Source of the DNA: Apostichopus japonicus
Taxonomy: Eukaryota > Echinodermata > Holothuroidea > Aspidochirotida > Stichopodidae
Assembly: GCF_037975245.1 (NCBI RefSeq)
Contig: NC_092568.1
Coordinates: 8,879,001 to 8,939,000, forward strand
Reading direction: 5' to 3'
DNA length: 60,000 bases
A program made the position numbers and the translations under genes. The stretch's first letter is position 1. Each line of letters opens with the position of its first letter. Of the stretch, positions 1 through 12,726 are shown in pieces. Under the pieces are notes generated by a model. That model was given only the letters and a program-made list of their open reading frames with translations. It was not told the DNA's origin and ran no database searches.

Positions 1-1101
1 TATGTGTTTCATTGATTAACACAATAATGCAAAATGTAGGCAAATTTCAGATCTCTGTACATCAAAACAGAGCTGCATGTTTAACAGATCAATATAAAAC
101 AACCATACTAGTATAAAAAAACAATTCCGATTGGTACCACATTGTGTGAAAGACTGGTTGCTATGGTGATACAATCAGAGTTGTTAATAACTTCATTTGT
201 CAAACTGTTGCAAATCACAAGGATTTTTTTTTTTTGGTTTTTGTTGTTGTTGTTGTTTTTTTTTGGCTTTTTTTTTGGCAACACGCCTGTCAGACTATAA
301 TAAAGACCCCACAAGTCAAAGCACTGTACTAAAAAAAAAATATATCTGGAAACACGTTTGAGTACAATGCATACTTTTATACATACACCATATGTGCACA
401 TAATCATACAAACTGTGAGTCCTTTTGAGTACATCATTCTTGTGTGTAAGTGTTGTTCAGGTTTCAGTGTACCCTTATGAGTACATGTAAACATCTGTCT
501 ATTCAAGTAACGTAAATGCAATTCTGGTTAGATTAATTCCTTTGGGGGTGGACAGCCTCCTTTCATGTACCCAAGTAACATGCATCCATCTTACATTTCA
601 GCCAGTCATTTTGATTAAAGAGAAGGCTTCTTATACAACCTCTATAATGCACAATGTTACTCAATTGTCTGTGGCCCTTTAAGATACATAATGCTGTACA
701 ACACACTTACATGTATGTAACTTGGGATTCAATGGCCCCTGTTAATTACAATACACAAATTATGTACAACAAACTTAAATGTACGTGCCACTATGGTTTC
801 AGTGAATCCTTTATACTACAGAACAAGGTTTAAACTTCTCCCACCCCCCCCCCACCCACCCACACATATACAATATAATGGGCAGTATGACATGTATAAA
901 TTGAAACAAATCATGTAAGACCCAACACACCCTTTGTTTGAGCACTACAATTACAACCGCTCTAGACTGCGTTTATGCCCACCACGTACACTTAGGGCCC
1001 GCTAAAGATACTCATTTGTGCCTAATTCTATCCATATATTTAATTCACAAGTGAGAAGATAAGTTTCTTATTTGTAGGACTTGCTGTATATATGTTTTTA
1101 T

Positions 1102-1262
1102 TACTGTATGTGTATCGCAGTCTATTGATACTTATACTATTACTGTATGTGTATCGTAGTCTATTGATACTTATACTATTGCTTTTCTTTTTTTTCTTTT
1201 CGTTTACGACCTGTGTAAGCCGAATTTCCGATTGTGGACAATAAATTCAAATTCAATTCAAT
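1102..1262 (+). repeat. 39-bp direct repeat next to a LINE-like 3' tail
   Basis: TACTGTATGTGTATCGCAGT and the following 19 bases (1102-1140) are repeated at 1141-1179 with one change. Then comes a pyrimidine run and GTGGACAATAAATTC with AATTC repeats, which looks like the 3' end of a CR1/L2-type LINE. Nothing else is seen in the surrounding 1-1320, which is intron 10 of the minus SLC5 gene. Confidence 0.45.
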
Positions 1263-1323
1263 GTATGATAAACAGTTAAGTAAAAGAGAGAGAAACATGA
1301 AGTTGCAAATGAAAGCCAGTTAC

Positions 1324-1412
1324 CTGAGTGCTCCAGCAAATAAACATGAAATGAAGAGACCCTGGTAGCCTGGTATATGACCAAACTGTTCACTCACAAA
1401 AAACATCAGAAT
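1324..1412 (-). CDS. Minus-strand SLC5 gene, coding exon 10
   Basis: 89 b, reads ILMFFVSEQFGHIPGYQGLF then ISCLFAGALR, the segment before the Ser-rich sodium-site helix. Ends in phase 2. The next exon, starting with a base completing Ser, should lie left of the window. Confidence 0.92.
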
Positions 1413-3476
1413 CTGTGAAAAAAGGAAAATTCCACAGAATAATTGAGTTAAGATTGGAGTCAATGATTTGGTAGCAGCAATGGAACACAAAAGTTAAAAA
1501 GGCAAATTATTAGAATTGTGACATAACTGGGTTGTCAGCTCAGGGATAGGTTCTTGTAAACAGTGCTTCTAATTTAATCGACTACTATCTATCGTTTTTA
1601 TTCTGTTTGTGTGATTGTTTTTTTGTTCAGGCAGTAGGTTTTTGACGAGCCATATAGGGTTTCTTGGTTTACTTCTTTAAAACCATGTTTGCATATGCAT
1701 TCATTTTAGATTTAGACTCTGTATTACATATCTAAAATGTGGTGTGGAAAACGAACTAAACGAACAAATAAACGAATGAACCAATGAATATATAAGCTAG
1801 GCAGACTGATGAATTTCTCTCTGTTTGAATTTCCTTCACAAAGGAACTTGGATTTGATAAATAAAATTTTATTGATTATTCCAAATTAAATTTTAACAGC
1901 TGCGTTAATAAACTGGACTGTATTATGTGGATGAAATGGGAAACGTCTTCCAGATTCAACGAAATGGACTGTCCGAACCATTTGTGCCAAGAAAACTTCA
2001 AAGTGCTAAACGAAATTTAGCCAACAAGGGAAACTCTGTAAATCTGTAAGCTTTGCAATAACACAAAAAAATGTTGCAGGCTTGTTATACTTAAAGACAC
2101 ATTTACTTGAAGACCGGATTGCCATGGTAACTTGAAGAAATATTTTGCATAAGATGCTCCACTCCTCAACCCTTGACAATTGTTTTCAATTCCATTGTCC
2201 TATATTTGTGTGTTTGCAATAAAGAAGTTAGCCCATAAAAGTTTATTCAGATGTTTACATGAAGGTTCAGGTAAAATAAAAAAATTCATGCATGTGATAT
2301 TATTGGATTGAAAGGTTCACAAATACATCTGGCTACCCAGACAACAGGACAGTTTGCTTCCACCCCAGCCCCCACCCCCCCCCCCCCCCGATCCACTATC
2401 TCTTCCCTTAACCTTTGGTTTATGTAAACCCTAAAGGAAAGAATTTAAGAATCAAACTATGATCACCTGATCGGATTTGTCAAGGTCGGGAGGAGACCGC
2501 CCATTTCCCTGTGGTGTTGGATAAGTGATATTGCTGGCAGGTGAACCTGTAGATATAGATTGTACAGAAATAAATGTATAAATAGAAACACTAAAAAACA
2601 TTATTACTATAGTGTAACATAGAGATTGATATGATTATTACTATACATTAATACATGTTATGGTAGATTACATAAGATATGTATTTCCACAGCTGTTGCG
2701 ATACATTACATAAAAACAATGTAATGCCTCCTGTAACTGAAAACATTAAGAGTGTAGTAATAATTCATTGAAATATGATAGCAGGAAATATAATACAGTA
2801 ATACCACTCAACAATAATTGATTCAAATTCAAGGAAGTTAATTACCTGTCCCTGTGAGGTAACCTATTTCAGTTGGATTCAAATCAGATGGCTCTGGGAA
2901 AAGGAAAGAAATAAGTCGATAAATTGTTTCGAGGCTGAAGAGGTTCATTAGACATGTCGTACCATGCATCGACTATCTGGGTGCCTTTTCACCATATGAA
3001 TATGCATTATGAAGATTGCCAAATAAAAACATTTACTTTACAGACTTCCAAGACAAGTTAACAGTAGAGGATGTGTAATTGGTCTCTTTAAACATCTGAC
3101 CAAATCTACCATTGTGATTGGTTGGAAGGTATATATTTCTTTGCCTCACATTACCAAAAAAGAAAGACCATTCTTGGCATGTACAAAAGCTATCTAAATT
3201 CATATATGGATTGTCATTAAATTACTGACAAAATAAACCTAGCATAGGAGTGTTAGCTCAGTGGTTAACGCCGGTGCCTTTCAAAGGTCCCAAGGTCGCG
3301 TCACTCCAAGATTAATGTATGTCGTCCAGTTACAGAGTTGTTGACAATTGACAATTCATAATCATGCACGTTAGATATGAATCTAAGAGACTGACTTAAG
3401 TCAGCTTGCGGCTTTGATAAGCCAATGATGGCCTCTTCGCGAGTTCCTGCTTGCAGCAGGATCTAAAATACATACA

Positions 3477-3507
<31 letters not shown>

Positions 3508-6500
3508 CAAGATATGGCGTCTTCGCTGATTCCCTTGTGATATACTTGCTATGCTACCAAAGATTTATATGAGAAGGCATCCACACAATTCGCCTGTCAA
3601 CTTTACTTTTGATTGAAACTGAAGATATTAAAAGAATCAACATAGCTTTAAACCTCATAAAACGATGGATAGTAGGATGACGAATGGGAATTTAATTACA
3701 GTTTGGTACTTCAAAGGGCAAAAGGCTCACCATTGTAGAAAGCATACAGAACCAGGCCCTCTATACAGGTGATGGCTACCAGAGTCGTTACAAATGGAAG
3801 GTTCAACCACGCTGAACTGTAAAGCAAATGTGATGTTCAGTAAAATGATAAAATGTTGAAAAGGATGCAGGCTCAAAAGAACCAAAAGGTTCTAATCCGA
3901 AGGGTTTCGATATTGCTAAGAATGAGGTGTCTTGCATATTACTGGAATTACTTCCATGGGGATCTTTGTTAAGATCCACCCTGCCGTATCTAGTCTTCAA
4001 CGGAGATAGTATCACTTACATAGCAACGTCATATGAAAAGGATGAAAAAAAAAGGAAAAAAAGACAAACAAATTTGAGTGCTCCCAAACATGTCTATATG
4101 TATGAAGGTTTTAAGATGTCGGCTTTAACAATAACAATCATAATAATCAGGCATTTATTTTTACGACGCTTAAGCGACCATTAATGTGGGAAAAACCCGC
4201 AAGGGCTTGTGGATTACAAACTAACACTTCCAGTGGCTTCCAATTCAACATTTTATCTGAAATTTGAAAATCTTTTCAATTTAGAAAGTCATTTCAGATG
4301 GGAAAACCGTAGATTGCTCTTGGATGAAAAACCCGCCTTACTATGACCCCGCCAGGGATGGAACCCCGAACCTCACGATTGCTAAGCCTAAAAGCTTTAA
4401 ATGCCACTGCCTTTATCCACTCGGCTAAACAAGGCTATGATGTTGACAGTCAAGTGCAGACTTTTAATGTTAAATACATTGTTTTAAAACTTTGAATAAC
4501 ACAAACAAATAATGTTCTTTCAGCTTCAGATAAATTTTAGAGCAGCCCTGGGATCATGTTTACACAAAATTTGTCCTTGATAAACTTTGGTTTTGTATCC
4601 GAGGAACTGTCATAATGTTCTATATGATTTTGCCTTAGCAGTTTCGTCTCTTTAATTGATGAACCTCAGATGTTTAAATGGCCATTTCTCTACATATTTA
4701 AAAGAAACCTGTACAGATTGCAAAGTTTGTAATGGTCTACCAAACAACCAGAATGAATTTTATTGCTTAAGACACAACACAGAAAAGTCCGTGACAGATC
4801 TATCATTCAGATAGTAATGCAATAGCAACATCATGTTCGCAGAACCTACATACCTACATTAACACCTTTAAGCTCCATCAAGACAAAACTATGTTAAAAG
4901 GCTTAACATGGCTATCCAGTTCAACACGGACAATTTTTGGATAAGTACAAACAGGACAAACTGACCAAACCTCTACTTACAATTGAGCATGTCTACGTGA
5001 CTTGGCAGCTAGGAACCTCTGGACGGCAGTTTGGCCGACAGCCCAGAGAGGTAAAGAATTCAACCAAGTTCCAAACACGACTCCAAGAAAGGTCATTCTG
5101 ACAGTGGGGTCAAATGGAAATCTGAAACGAGACGAGTAAGATTGTAATGGAACAATGTTATCAGCTCCCTCCCCTCTTATCACTTTCCATTGATGAGAAA
5201 TCAACTCTTTAAAAATCTTTCCACACAGACATGTTTTTTTCACATTACTATCAATGACATGCATGTAAGTTTCAATTGTTTTCAATTGTTTTGTAATTAG
5301 CTTGGTCACTAGTTGAGCCTTGCTGTTTGCTAGTGTCCTTTATATGTTAACCTTCCTACTGTAATGTTAGGTTGTAGTTATCTTGTACAATGTAAGGAAT
5401 AAATTTGAAATTCAAATTGAAAAGTTGAAAATAGTGGAAATGAAATCCAACCAGCCAAGTTGAAGAGAGCAACATTCTGGTAAGTTTCTAGGATTTAGTA
5501 TGAAACGGTAAAATAAAATGTTTTACAACAAATCCAGCCAACTATTCTGCATAAAAAGTAATATTTACTGAACAGGAGGTGAAGATGGGAAACAGGGATA
5601 ATTGATGAAGAGAGATTACCTCAAGCATCTGTTCTAAGAAAAGCCACAAATTTAACAGGATATGAACACTGAAGATTGGTATGTCATTAATATTGGAAAA
5701 AGGAGAAAATATGTTTAATTTTAATTTCACACTGTGATGCTTTTATCTCACAAATTCATTTGTTTTAAATAGGTTGTATTGTTCGTTAAGTTCTGTTTGT
5801 TTGGGTACCTGTAAAAGAGAAGTTTTTCTAACAAATACATGATAGTCGCCGATGACTCATCGTATAAGAAACAGGAAATGAGAAAGGCAAAATATATCTT
5901 ACTCAAAAAAATTTAGCCTTCCTGCCTCCTTGTTAATTTCCCAAACGTGGCTCATACCACCGGCTTCTGCCGTTCCCATGACGATGACCAGGATGCAGGT
6001 GATGAATATAACAAAAAACATCAACACGTCCGTCCATATCACTGCCTTCATACCTCCCTAGGGGAACAAACATATTTCAAAACAAAAAGCTTTAACGGAA
6101 CTTCGACCCTACAATTCACCAATAAACACGGTTATTATTTATACTGTAATATTTTTGGAAATATTCCAAAACACCTGTTGAATGTTTTTCACAACATGCA
6201 CAGAGTCGCGGTTCATCATGTCATTTACTAAAGGAAAAATCAACTATAATTGGTATTTGTATTGCAGCAGTTTACTTTCAGACTTTCAGTAAATTACCTT
6301 TGATACTTCATCTGATGTAAAATTTACAGCTTAACAGGCAACAACAGTTGTTGTCTTTTTTTTTTCAATATTGATTGAAGATAGGCACTCCAAATCTGTG
6401 CCAAAAATAAAAAATAGATCTCCCAGGTTATTTTGCTATGAAATAATTTTCAGTTAATATGCAATAGGCATTTTCAGCAGTTTCTGATGACACTGAGGCT

Positions 6501-9500
6501 TGACACTACTGTATACAAAAATGTTAAAGTGACTGTATTATTGATAACAGAAAATCCAGGGACTTGATATTGCTCTCCTCATGTTGGCATCAAGGTGAAC
6601 TACAGTACTGTACTATGTTCAAAGGGAATTGTGGAATTTTTTAAGGAAAGCTCAGTGATTTTGTTGCTTTTCTTGTTACAATCCATGCTTAGGTTCAAGC
6701 TGTTCCTACCAATGGAAGGTCAAGAAGGTCAAATTTAAAATTATTCTGCAAATCTACAAATCTTGGAGATATTTCTGGCACAGTAGACCTTCATTTCAGG
6801 AGACACTTTTATGTCTTCTGACTGTCACATGACATCCAAGGACTGTTGCTGGGAATCAGGGACTTCTGGTCACCTTAACCAAAACTAAGACAAATATTAA
6901 GTTGACATTCAGAGCAAGAAACACAAGCCGTGCAGATTTAACTGAGTATGACTAATTTCAGCATGTCATTCCTTGTCTGTGTCTGTGATCCAATCTTTAC
7001 AGAGCTGCTGTAGCAGTTAACCCAAATTCGTTTGTTGTTCTTAGCAATAAGGAACAATACAAGGAGTGAAAAATTCACTGTGCAGACACTGCAGACAGAC
7101 CAAAGGTCTCTAAATTTGTTTGCAATCTCCTTCTTACTCTTATAACGATGTTTATTTTGAAGCCTGCAGCTTACTTACCAAGGTGGTATAAAATGTACAG
7201 ACAACCCCCGTAATTAAGATGGTCTTCCACAAGTCAAATGTTGTAACTGTGGAAACAGAAACAGAAACATCTCTCAAATAAAAGAAATCAATCAACACCT
7301 GAGTCACTTATGTGTTTTTCCCGCAAATCAATGTGTTTTATCTACCCCCACCCCCCCCCCCCCAATCAAATGTGTTAGATCCTTGTCTCACATATGAAAC
7401 CAGTTTCTACAAACTAACCCTTGTACACTTTTACACCAACAGAACATACTGCAATTATGCAATTTCTTTGCTTCAGGAGTCATGTTATGTTTCAATATGT
7501 ATGATCCAGTAGACAAAGAGCCGAATTCTTGACCTTTTTATATGATTTTCACATTCGGCATGATTGGTAATAATACCTGGGCGACTAAACTTTGCAGATT
7601 TGAGAGGGAATCTGTTGTCAAGAATACACCCATTTAACATTCACTTGATGAAGAAATCTACAGTGAAGGATGTCTTACTTGTATTATTAAACTTGGACTC
7701 TTAGTTGGTAGTTTTTTTTGTAAAATCGGTGGCAAACGACCGCCAAGATGCAGCCAGTTGCTTTAAAATGGACTCACAAACTAACCTAACATCAAAATGA
7801 CTATCAAAAATTATACACAAGAAATTGCTTTGTACTAGCAGAACTCTACATGGTGACCATTTGACAATTTCCCATTAAACTGTGCAGGCCAAGTAACTTG
7901 AAAAGTGTTTTAAATAGTGTTTATATGGGTACCAAAAATTGGGAACCGGGTCCCCGAGGCTGTTACCCGTCGGGTATCCGGGTACCCAGAAATTTGTCTA
8001 TTTACCTTCTGGTATAGCTTTTCAATAAATTGCAAATTGAAAGCTATAATATAGCAAGTGTATTTTTCTCTGACAATGTTTCCATGTTCATACATGTTCG
8101 TTAATTTCAATTTGCATTCGTTTCTTTCAATTAACCTGTCATTATAAAAATTTGTAGCTTTCGAAAAAACATTTGTAAACTTCTTAAAAAGTAAAAGAAA
8201 AGGAATATACACATTCAATAAACAAATTTAAAGGATTCGGGTAACAAATTAGGAACCGGGTAGTAGAGCGTCGGGTGGGTAACCAGGTACATGGATAACC
8301 TGTGCAAACACCGGTTTTTAATTCCAAATTGAGATTAAGATGAGGGGAAGATGACGGAATTGGATCGAAGATAACAAAGTACAAAATTGGACTCACCGGC
8401 CTCGATAGCCAATGCTGGAGTGAAGGTGACGATGGCCATGTAGAAACACGTCTGGAGTATGAATATGCATGCTCCCACAATCCTTAGGGAGAGACCATAT
8501 CGAAGTTGGAGGTACTGTGGATAAATTATAAATTGAGTTAAAATCCTATGGTTTTCTCTTTTATACAGACCTTAAAAGTCATACAGAGCGGCCGAAAAGT
8601 CATTTTAACTCGAAATTAAGACACAATTACTCAAAACCTCCGCAGTCGGCACGTACTTAATTTCTCACTCTGTTGCTAACCTGCTGGCTCATGTCCAACC
8701 TACCGGTATGAAGTCTAAGTCACTCTTAAGACTACAAGAAAGAAAAAAAAAAATTTCCTTCAAATTTCCAAATGGCTTAATAGTGATTCCTTGCACATCA
8801 GCAAAGGTTCTTATACTCGTGTGGACCTGTTTAAGCCGCTTTCATACCTTGATCTCAGGTGACCTTAAATGACCTTTGATGTCTGACGAAGCAAGGTTTA
8901 ATTCTATCAAAAGAATGTGGGAAATTTCATACCTCCGGTTTATTATTAAATGTTCTTACTACTACAATTGACTGAGCATTTTCCACGACAGAATTTTGAG
9001 CTGACAAAGGGAAGCTTTTGCGCCTAAATTTCCGTTGGACTAGACCATACGACCAAACCAGCTAAATATACAAGCTTATTGTCTTTGGAGTTGCTGGTAC
9101 TGTAGCTGTGTGGAAGGAAGTAGATCTTAAATCATCACGTGTGCATTGAATCAATCAAGCGACGCATTAGAGCTGGAAATAACAGACCATGAAACCGAGA
9201 TGACAGAAAAATGAGGGTATTTGTAAAGGAGTCAAATTATCAGAGGAAGTAAGGTTTTAAGGGTGATTAATATGAACATCAACTTATTTGTGGTAAAGAG
9301 AAGAAAAAGCAACTTACTGCAAAAAAGGCTACAGAACCTCAATACTTCTTTTGTGCAAACAGTTGGGTCATTCCATGTCAAATCACCAAATTTTGGAGTT
9401 TGTTGTAGTTTGACCTCTTTTTCTTAAAAATTATGTTATGCTTGGGAACACAATGAAATAAGCATATTCTGAAAATTTCAGTTGCATTGCTTCAAAATGG

Positions 9501-12500
9501 CCTGATTTAATCACACTTTGAAAATGGCCTACTATCGCAATTTGTATTCAATTCCTAAAAGTTTTTTCTACATTGCTAACTGAAATTGTCACAGTATGTT
9601 ACCATATCACTGTAGGTGAACTCTGGAAGGACCTTCAAAGTAAAGTAGTAAACTGTACATGCTGCTTGTAACCCCCCATTACCATATTTTTGTGTGGTTT
9701 TCTTGCAAAGAAAGGTAACAAAAACAAAAAAACATGTCACTGCACAGTTTTGTTACAAACTACAAGCCAGTGAAGTTTAAGATGGATGTCTACACATACA
9801 TACGTGTGCATGCTTTATGTGTTGGCTTGGATTTACTTGGATAATGTCAAACTATTTATCCGGTGACAAGAGTCCAATTCTGGAACTACCCCCTCCTCAT
9901 TTCCCTTACTGATTTATTTACCTCGTAAGCTGTAGTTATGTCAAGACCATGAAAGACAGGGACAAACACCAGGGCAATGGTAGGAAAGAGGAGAAATTGC
10001 ATGAGGATGAATGCCATATACTGCCCTCCATACGTGTAGATCTCAGCAGGAGTCCCTAGCAACGTGACCGGAGAGATGAACGAAGCTAACAGCGTCATAG
10101 CGATAGCTAGTCCGTACACATTACGGTCGGCCAGGAAAAATCTAGATGGTAAAAAGACGAGAGTTGGTAAAGTGATGAACACACACATTGCTTTCGGGCA
10201 TGTAGTCACGGGAGAGGGGAAGGGGGCATTCTGGGACGATGCCCACCCCAATTTCAATTATGCCCCAAACATTTATTTTCAAAATGATGGTGTCAGTAAT
10301 GGACCCCTATGGGGATCCATGCAAATGGCCCCTCAAACAAAACAAAATCTGCCCCTCCAAATTTGACAAGCTTGCCAAAGGCCTCACTATGCTCACAACT
10401 AACCTTGCTTTAGATCACTGCCTAATTGCTTGTTCATCTGTGTCTTTCTTTAAACAAGATGGCTGCTTTTTATATACTCTAACCACATTACTTTTCAAAA
10501 GACTCACTCAAACTTGTCTTCAAGAGCAACATTACAATACAAATGTGGATTTTAAAGTTATTCTTTGTGTCCATTATGCAACTATACTGAGTTGGTTATT
10601 GACTGCAGCAGTTTAATATGGACACTACACATAGTAGATTCTATCAACAACAAAGATCTACGGATTCTGGCAGGCTGCCAACCAATGCAAGGAATAAAGT
10701 AACTAAAAACAATCTTGAACTTTACATGACGGTGTCTATACCCCAAAATACGTCTCACGACCATACTGTATGTCCAGTACTTTCTCACTGTTCAGATATT
10801 GTATTATTTTAACTGAACATCTACTTCTATCTGTACTGATGTGATAGTGAACAAATTGCTGACAAATGGAAACTGATTAATTAGTTCATTAAATAATATA
10901 TCGTGTAAATAATTGGCTGAACTTGTTTATTAATTCAATAATAATAATGTAGTTACGGTAGTACGGTTAGTACAAAGGTAAAGGTCAACATGGTCAGTTC
11001 TTTGAGAGTGCAACAGTATGTCTGAATTTCTTGACCACTTTGCTGCCAGTTCATCATAATTTAGCAATCTGATGTGGTCCCAGATAATGTATGGTTGTTG
11101 GCATTGAGGTTTTTTACAACTTTTTAATTTATCATAAATAACTCATAATCAAAGGGTGCTGATCTAAATCTGATTCTAATAGGGGGGGAGGGGGTGATGA
11201 CCATAAAACCTCAAAAGGTTGTTATCTTATGACCATCACTGCACAGTGTTACCAACCAATTAAAGACTGTGAGAGAATACTCTTGGTAAGCAAAAGAGAT
11301 TAACAGTAGAGTCACTAAAAAAAAAACTTGTCTGCGGGGGTGGGGTGGGGGAAGGGGGAGGAGTGTACTTATGAACACAATTCACCATTTAGCTGAATTT
11401 GCAGTTTCAGCTCTAGGATAAATAAACTTCAAACATACAGTACATGCTCAAATGGAACAGTACTCTTAACCAGCACATAAATTACTTCCCATTGTTCTCA
11501 GGTGGGGACCGGTAGGGTCACCACTAGGGTCACCACCACCCACTAAGGGTCTGAACCTTCTGGCAAAGTCAACAGGGAATTTTGAATTCACTGTGTATAA
11601 ATGTATACAATACTTGCATTTTGTGATGTTATGGTTCTAAGCCAAGCATAGCAAATTGGGCAGAGACAGTACATATATGAGTTTGATGAGAAGAGAAATG
11701 TTTCTGAGAAAAACATTTTAAGTACTAACTGTACCCCAACCATTCTCAGCATGAATAATTAAATAAGGCTTGCTGGTTTCAACAGTTTTCCAAGAAGGGA
11801 TAGGTTAAATTCAAAACATTGTGAATTTTGACCTGTCCTATATAGTAAGGGCACTTTAAAAGGGATTTGTAAGGTGCACCATGGAGCTATTTCGGTAATA
11901 GCTCCATGGGTGCAAAATTGTGTGTCATGTGATTTCAAAGAAGACATTTTGTTGGTAAAGCTGTACAAACAATGGAGATATTGACAAGGGAAGAGTGATA
12001 TTCAAAATTTCCTTATGTACATAGTTTTAGGGATCATTTTAATTGACATGGCCTTAATGACGCTGTTGAAACACTGTACATGTATATTACGTATTAAAAG
12101 AATACCCACTCCCAGAGTACAGACAAATCCAAAGCATCAGGCTGCATCTGTCCCTTTGTTTTAGGTAATGGTCTTACTGTAATACTGTCTTAGCAATGTT
12201 CTTCTCATATAACATTTTCCTACTTTGTATAGTAGGAGTATTATAGATGCATAATGCATGCATTTAGTGCTATGCACTGAAACTAACAGGTCACATAACA
12301 CCAACCACATTTTACAATTTAAGGACATTACTGGCGACCATTTGATAAATTAATTTGGAGATGTGGAAAGGAAACTTAACAAACAATAGATGAAAGACAC
12401 TCAAAATGATGTCCAAAGAGAAAATTCTTTTTAACTTGGATTACTATACAGTAATTGATATGCCTAATAAACCAGATAAAGTAATTGAAACCCTACGCAC

Positions 12501-12726
12501 ATTTATAATCGCTTAACCCAGGCAGATTCAAATACTGTACCAATTCTCGGCATAGCATTTTTATAGCGCTTACCGTTTAGTTGTTTTCTGGCCACCTCTG
12601 GCAACACTATGGTATATGCCCATCGTTGCTGCTGCAAATAACATGACAGACATCAATACAAAATCCACCCATCCTAGTGGATTTGTTGTAGTTGTCATGG
12701 CAACACTGAAAGGATCACACTTAAGC
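1324..12726 (-). CDS. SLC5-family Na+-coupled monocarboxylate/multivitamin transporter (SLC5A6/8/12 type), partial, exons 1-10
   Basis: Sodium:solute symporter of the LeuT-like fold, expected in the plasma membrane; this subgroup moves lactate, short-chain fatty acids, nicotinate, or biotin/pantothenate with Na+. Coding exons on the minus strand in gene order: 12574-12698, 9922-10141, 8397-8514, 7179-7246, 5903-6057, 4981-5121, 3731-3816, 2846-2893, 2467-2546, 1324-1412. All have AG/GT borders and join in frame to about 376 codons. Family hallmarks are FLADRNVYGLAIAMTLLASF followed by SPVTLLGTPAEIYTYG, AFTPALAIEA-like and TFDLWKTI in exons 3-4, GGMKAVIWTD in exon 5 and PGYQGLFISC in exon 10. 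The start is MTTTTNPLGW; an AG acceptor 28 bases upstream (exon edge 12726) matches the one in the plus-strand paralogue, so a non-coding first exon is likely farther upstream. Exons 11-15, which should carry the last membrane helices and the tail, lie outside the window. The frame is intact, with no stop or frameshift. The exact substrate cannot be read from sequence. Confidence 0.9.
2467..2546 (-). CDS. Minus-strand SLC5 gene, coding exon 9
   Basis: 80 b, three fewer than the paralogue's exon 9, so one residue is lost without changing frame. Reads GSPASNITYPTPQGNG then RSPPDLDKSDQ: a proline-rich extracellular loop with the N-glycosylation sequon NIT. Acceptor ctacag, donor gtgatc. Confidence 0.87.
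2846..2893 (-). CDS. Minus-strand SLC5 gene, coding exon 8
   Basis: 48 b, reads EPSDLNPTEIGYLTG, part of an extracellular loop where family members carry a short DPL-like segment. Acceptor cccag, donor gtaat. Supported by identical length and phase in the paralogue. Confidence 0.8.
3040..3150 (+). repeat. Dispersed repeat, copy 1 (family F)
   Basis: In intron 7 of the minus SLC5 gene. Shares TTCCAAGACA, AACATCTGACMAAATCTA and ATTGTGATTGGTTGRAAGGT with 42765-42870. Confidence 0.6.
3247..3507 (+). mobile_element. tRNA-derived SINE, family B
   Basis: In intron 7 of the minus SLC5 gene. The head GGAGTGTTAGCTCAGTGG carries an A box; its GGAGTG pairs with CACTCC 55 bases later (acceptor-stem relic); degenerate B box GGTCGCGTCACTCC. 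A body of about 160 bases follows and ends in a (CATA)n tail at 3469-3507. Confidence 0.7.
3731..3816 (-). CDS. Minus-strand SLC5 gene, coding exon 7
   Basis: 86 b, reads FSVWLNLPFVTTLVAITCIE then GLVLYAFYN, a membrane helix. Acceptor tttacag, donor gtgagc. Length and phase equal the plus-strand exon. Confidence 0.9.
4126..4434 (-). mobile_element. tRNA-derived SINE, family A, copy 1
   Basis: Reverse-strand copy in intron 6 of the minus SLC5 gene, so it lies sense to that gene. Head with A box TAGCCGAGTGGATAAAGG and B box GGTTCGGGGTTCCATCC, body shared with the other two copies (TCTACGGTTTTCCCATCTGA and GCTTAAGCGTCGTAAAAATA), ending in ATT-type repeats. Confidence 0.8.
4981..5121 (-). CDS. 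Minus-strand SLC5 gene, coding exon 6
   Basis: 141 b, reads FPFDPTVRMTFLGVVFGTW then LNSLPLWAVGQTAVQRFLAA, matching the FDPxPxxRxTF and QxxVQRxL signatures of the subgroup. Acceptor tttcag, donor gtaagt. Confidence 0.93.
5903..6057 (-). CDS. Minus-strand SLC5 gene, coding exon 5
   Basis: 155 b, begins GGMKAVIWTDVLMFFVIF, the family hallmark that follows the preceding TL. Ends in phase 2. Acceptor ccctag, donor gtaag. Confidence 0.92.
7179..7246 (-). CDS. Minus-strand SLC5 gene, coding exon 4
   Basis: 68 b, encodes the TTFDLWKTILITGVVCTFY helix; ends in phase 0. Acceptor ccacag, donor gtaagtaag. Confidence 0.92.
8397..8514 (-). CDS. Minus-strand SLC5 gene, coding exon 3
   Basis: 118 b, begins YLQLRYGLSLRI, continues through ILQTCFYMAIVTFTPALAIE, a near-invariant SLC5A6/8/12 helix. 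Acceptor ccacag, donor gtgag. Confidence 0.92.
9922..10141 (-). CDS. Minus-strand SLC5 gene, coding exon 2
   Basis: 220 b, ends in phase 0 after ITTAYE. Carries the conserved symporter segment FFLADRNVYGLAIAMTLLAS and the next helices. Five residue differences from the paralogue over 73 residues. Acceptor tctag, donor gtaaat. Confidence 0.93.
11876..11913. other. Perfect-stem hairpin in intron 1 of the minus SLC5 gene
   Basis: GCACCATGGAGCTATT, loop TCGGT, AATAGCTCCATGGGTGC: 16 paired bases with one bulged G. Confidence 0.7.
12574..12698 (-). CDS. Minus-strand SLC5 gene, coding exon 1
   Basis: Encodes residues 1-41 and two bases of Arg42, starting MTTTTNPLGWVDF and covering the first hydrophobic helix. 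Donor gtaagc follows. Same length (125 b) and phase as exon 1 of the plus-strand copy, with six amino-acid differences by eye. Confidence 0.9.
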
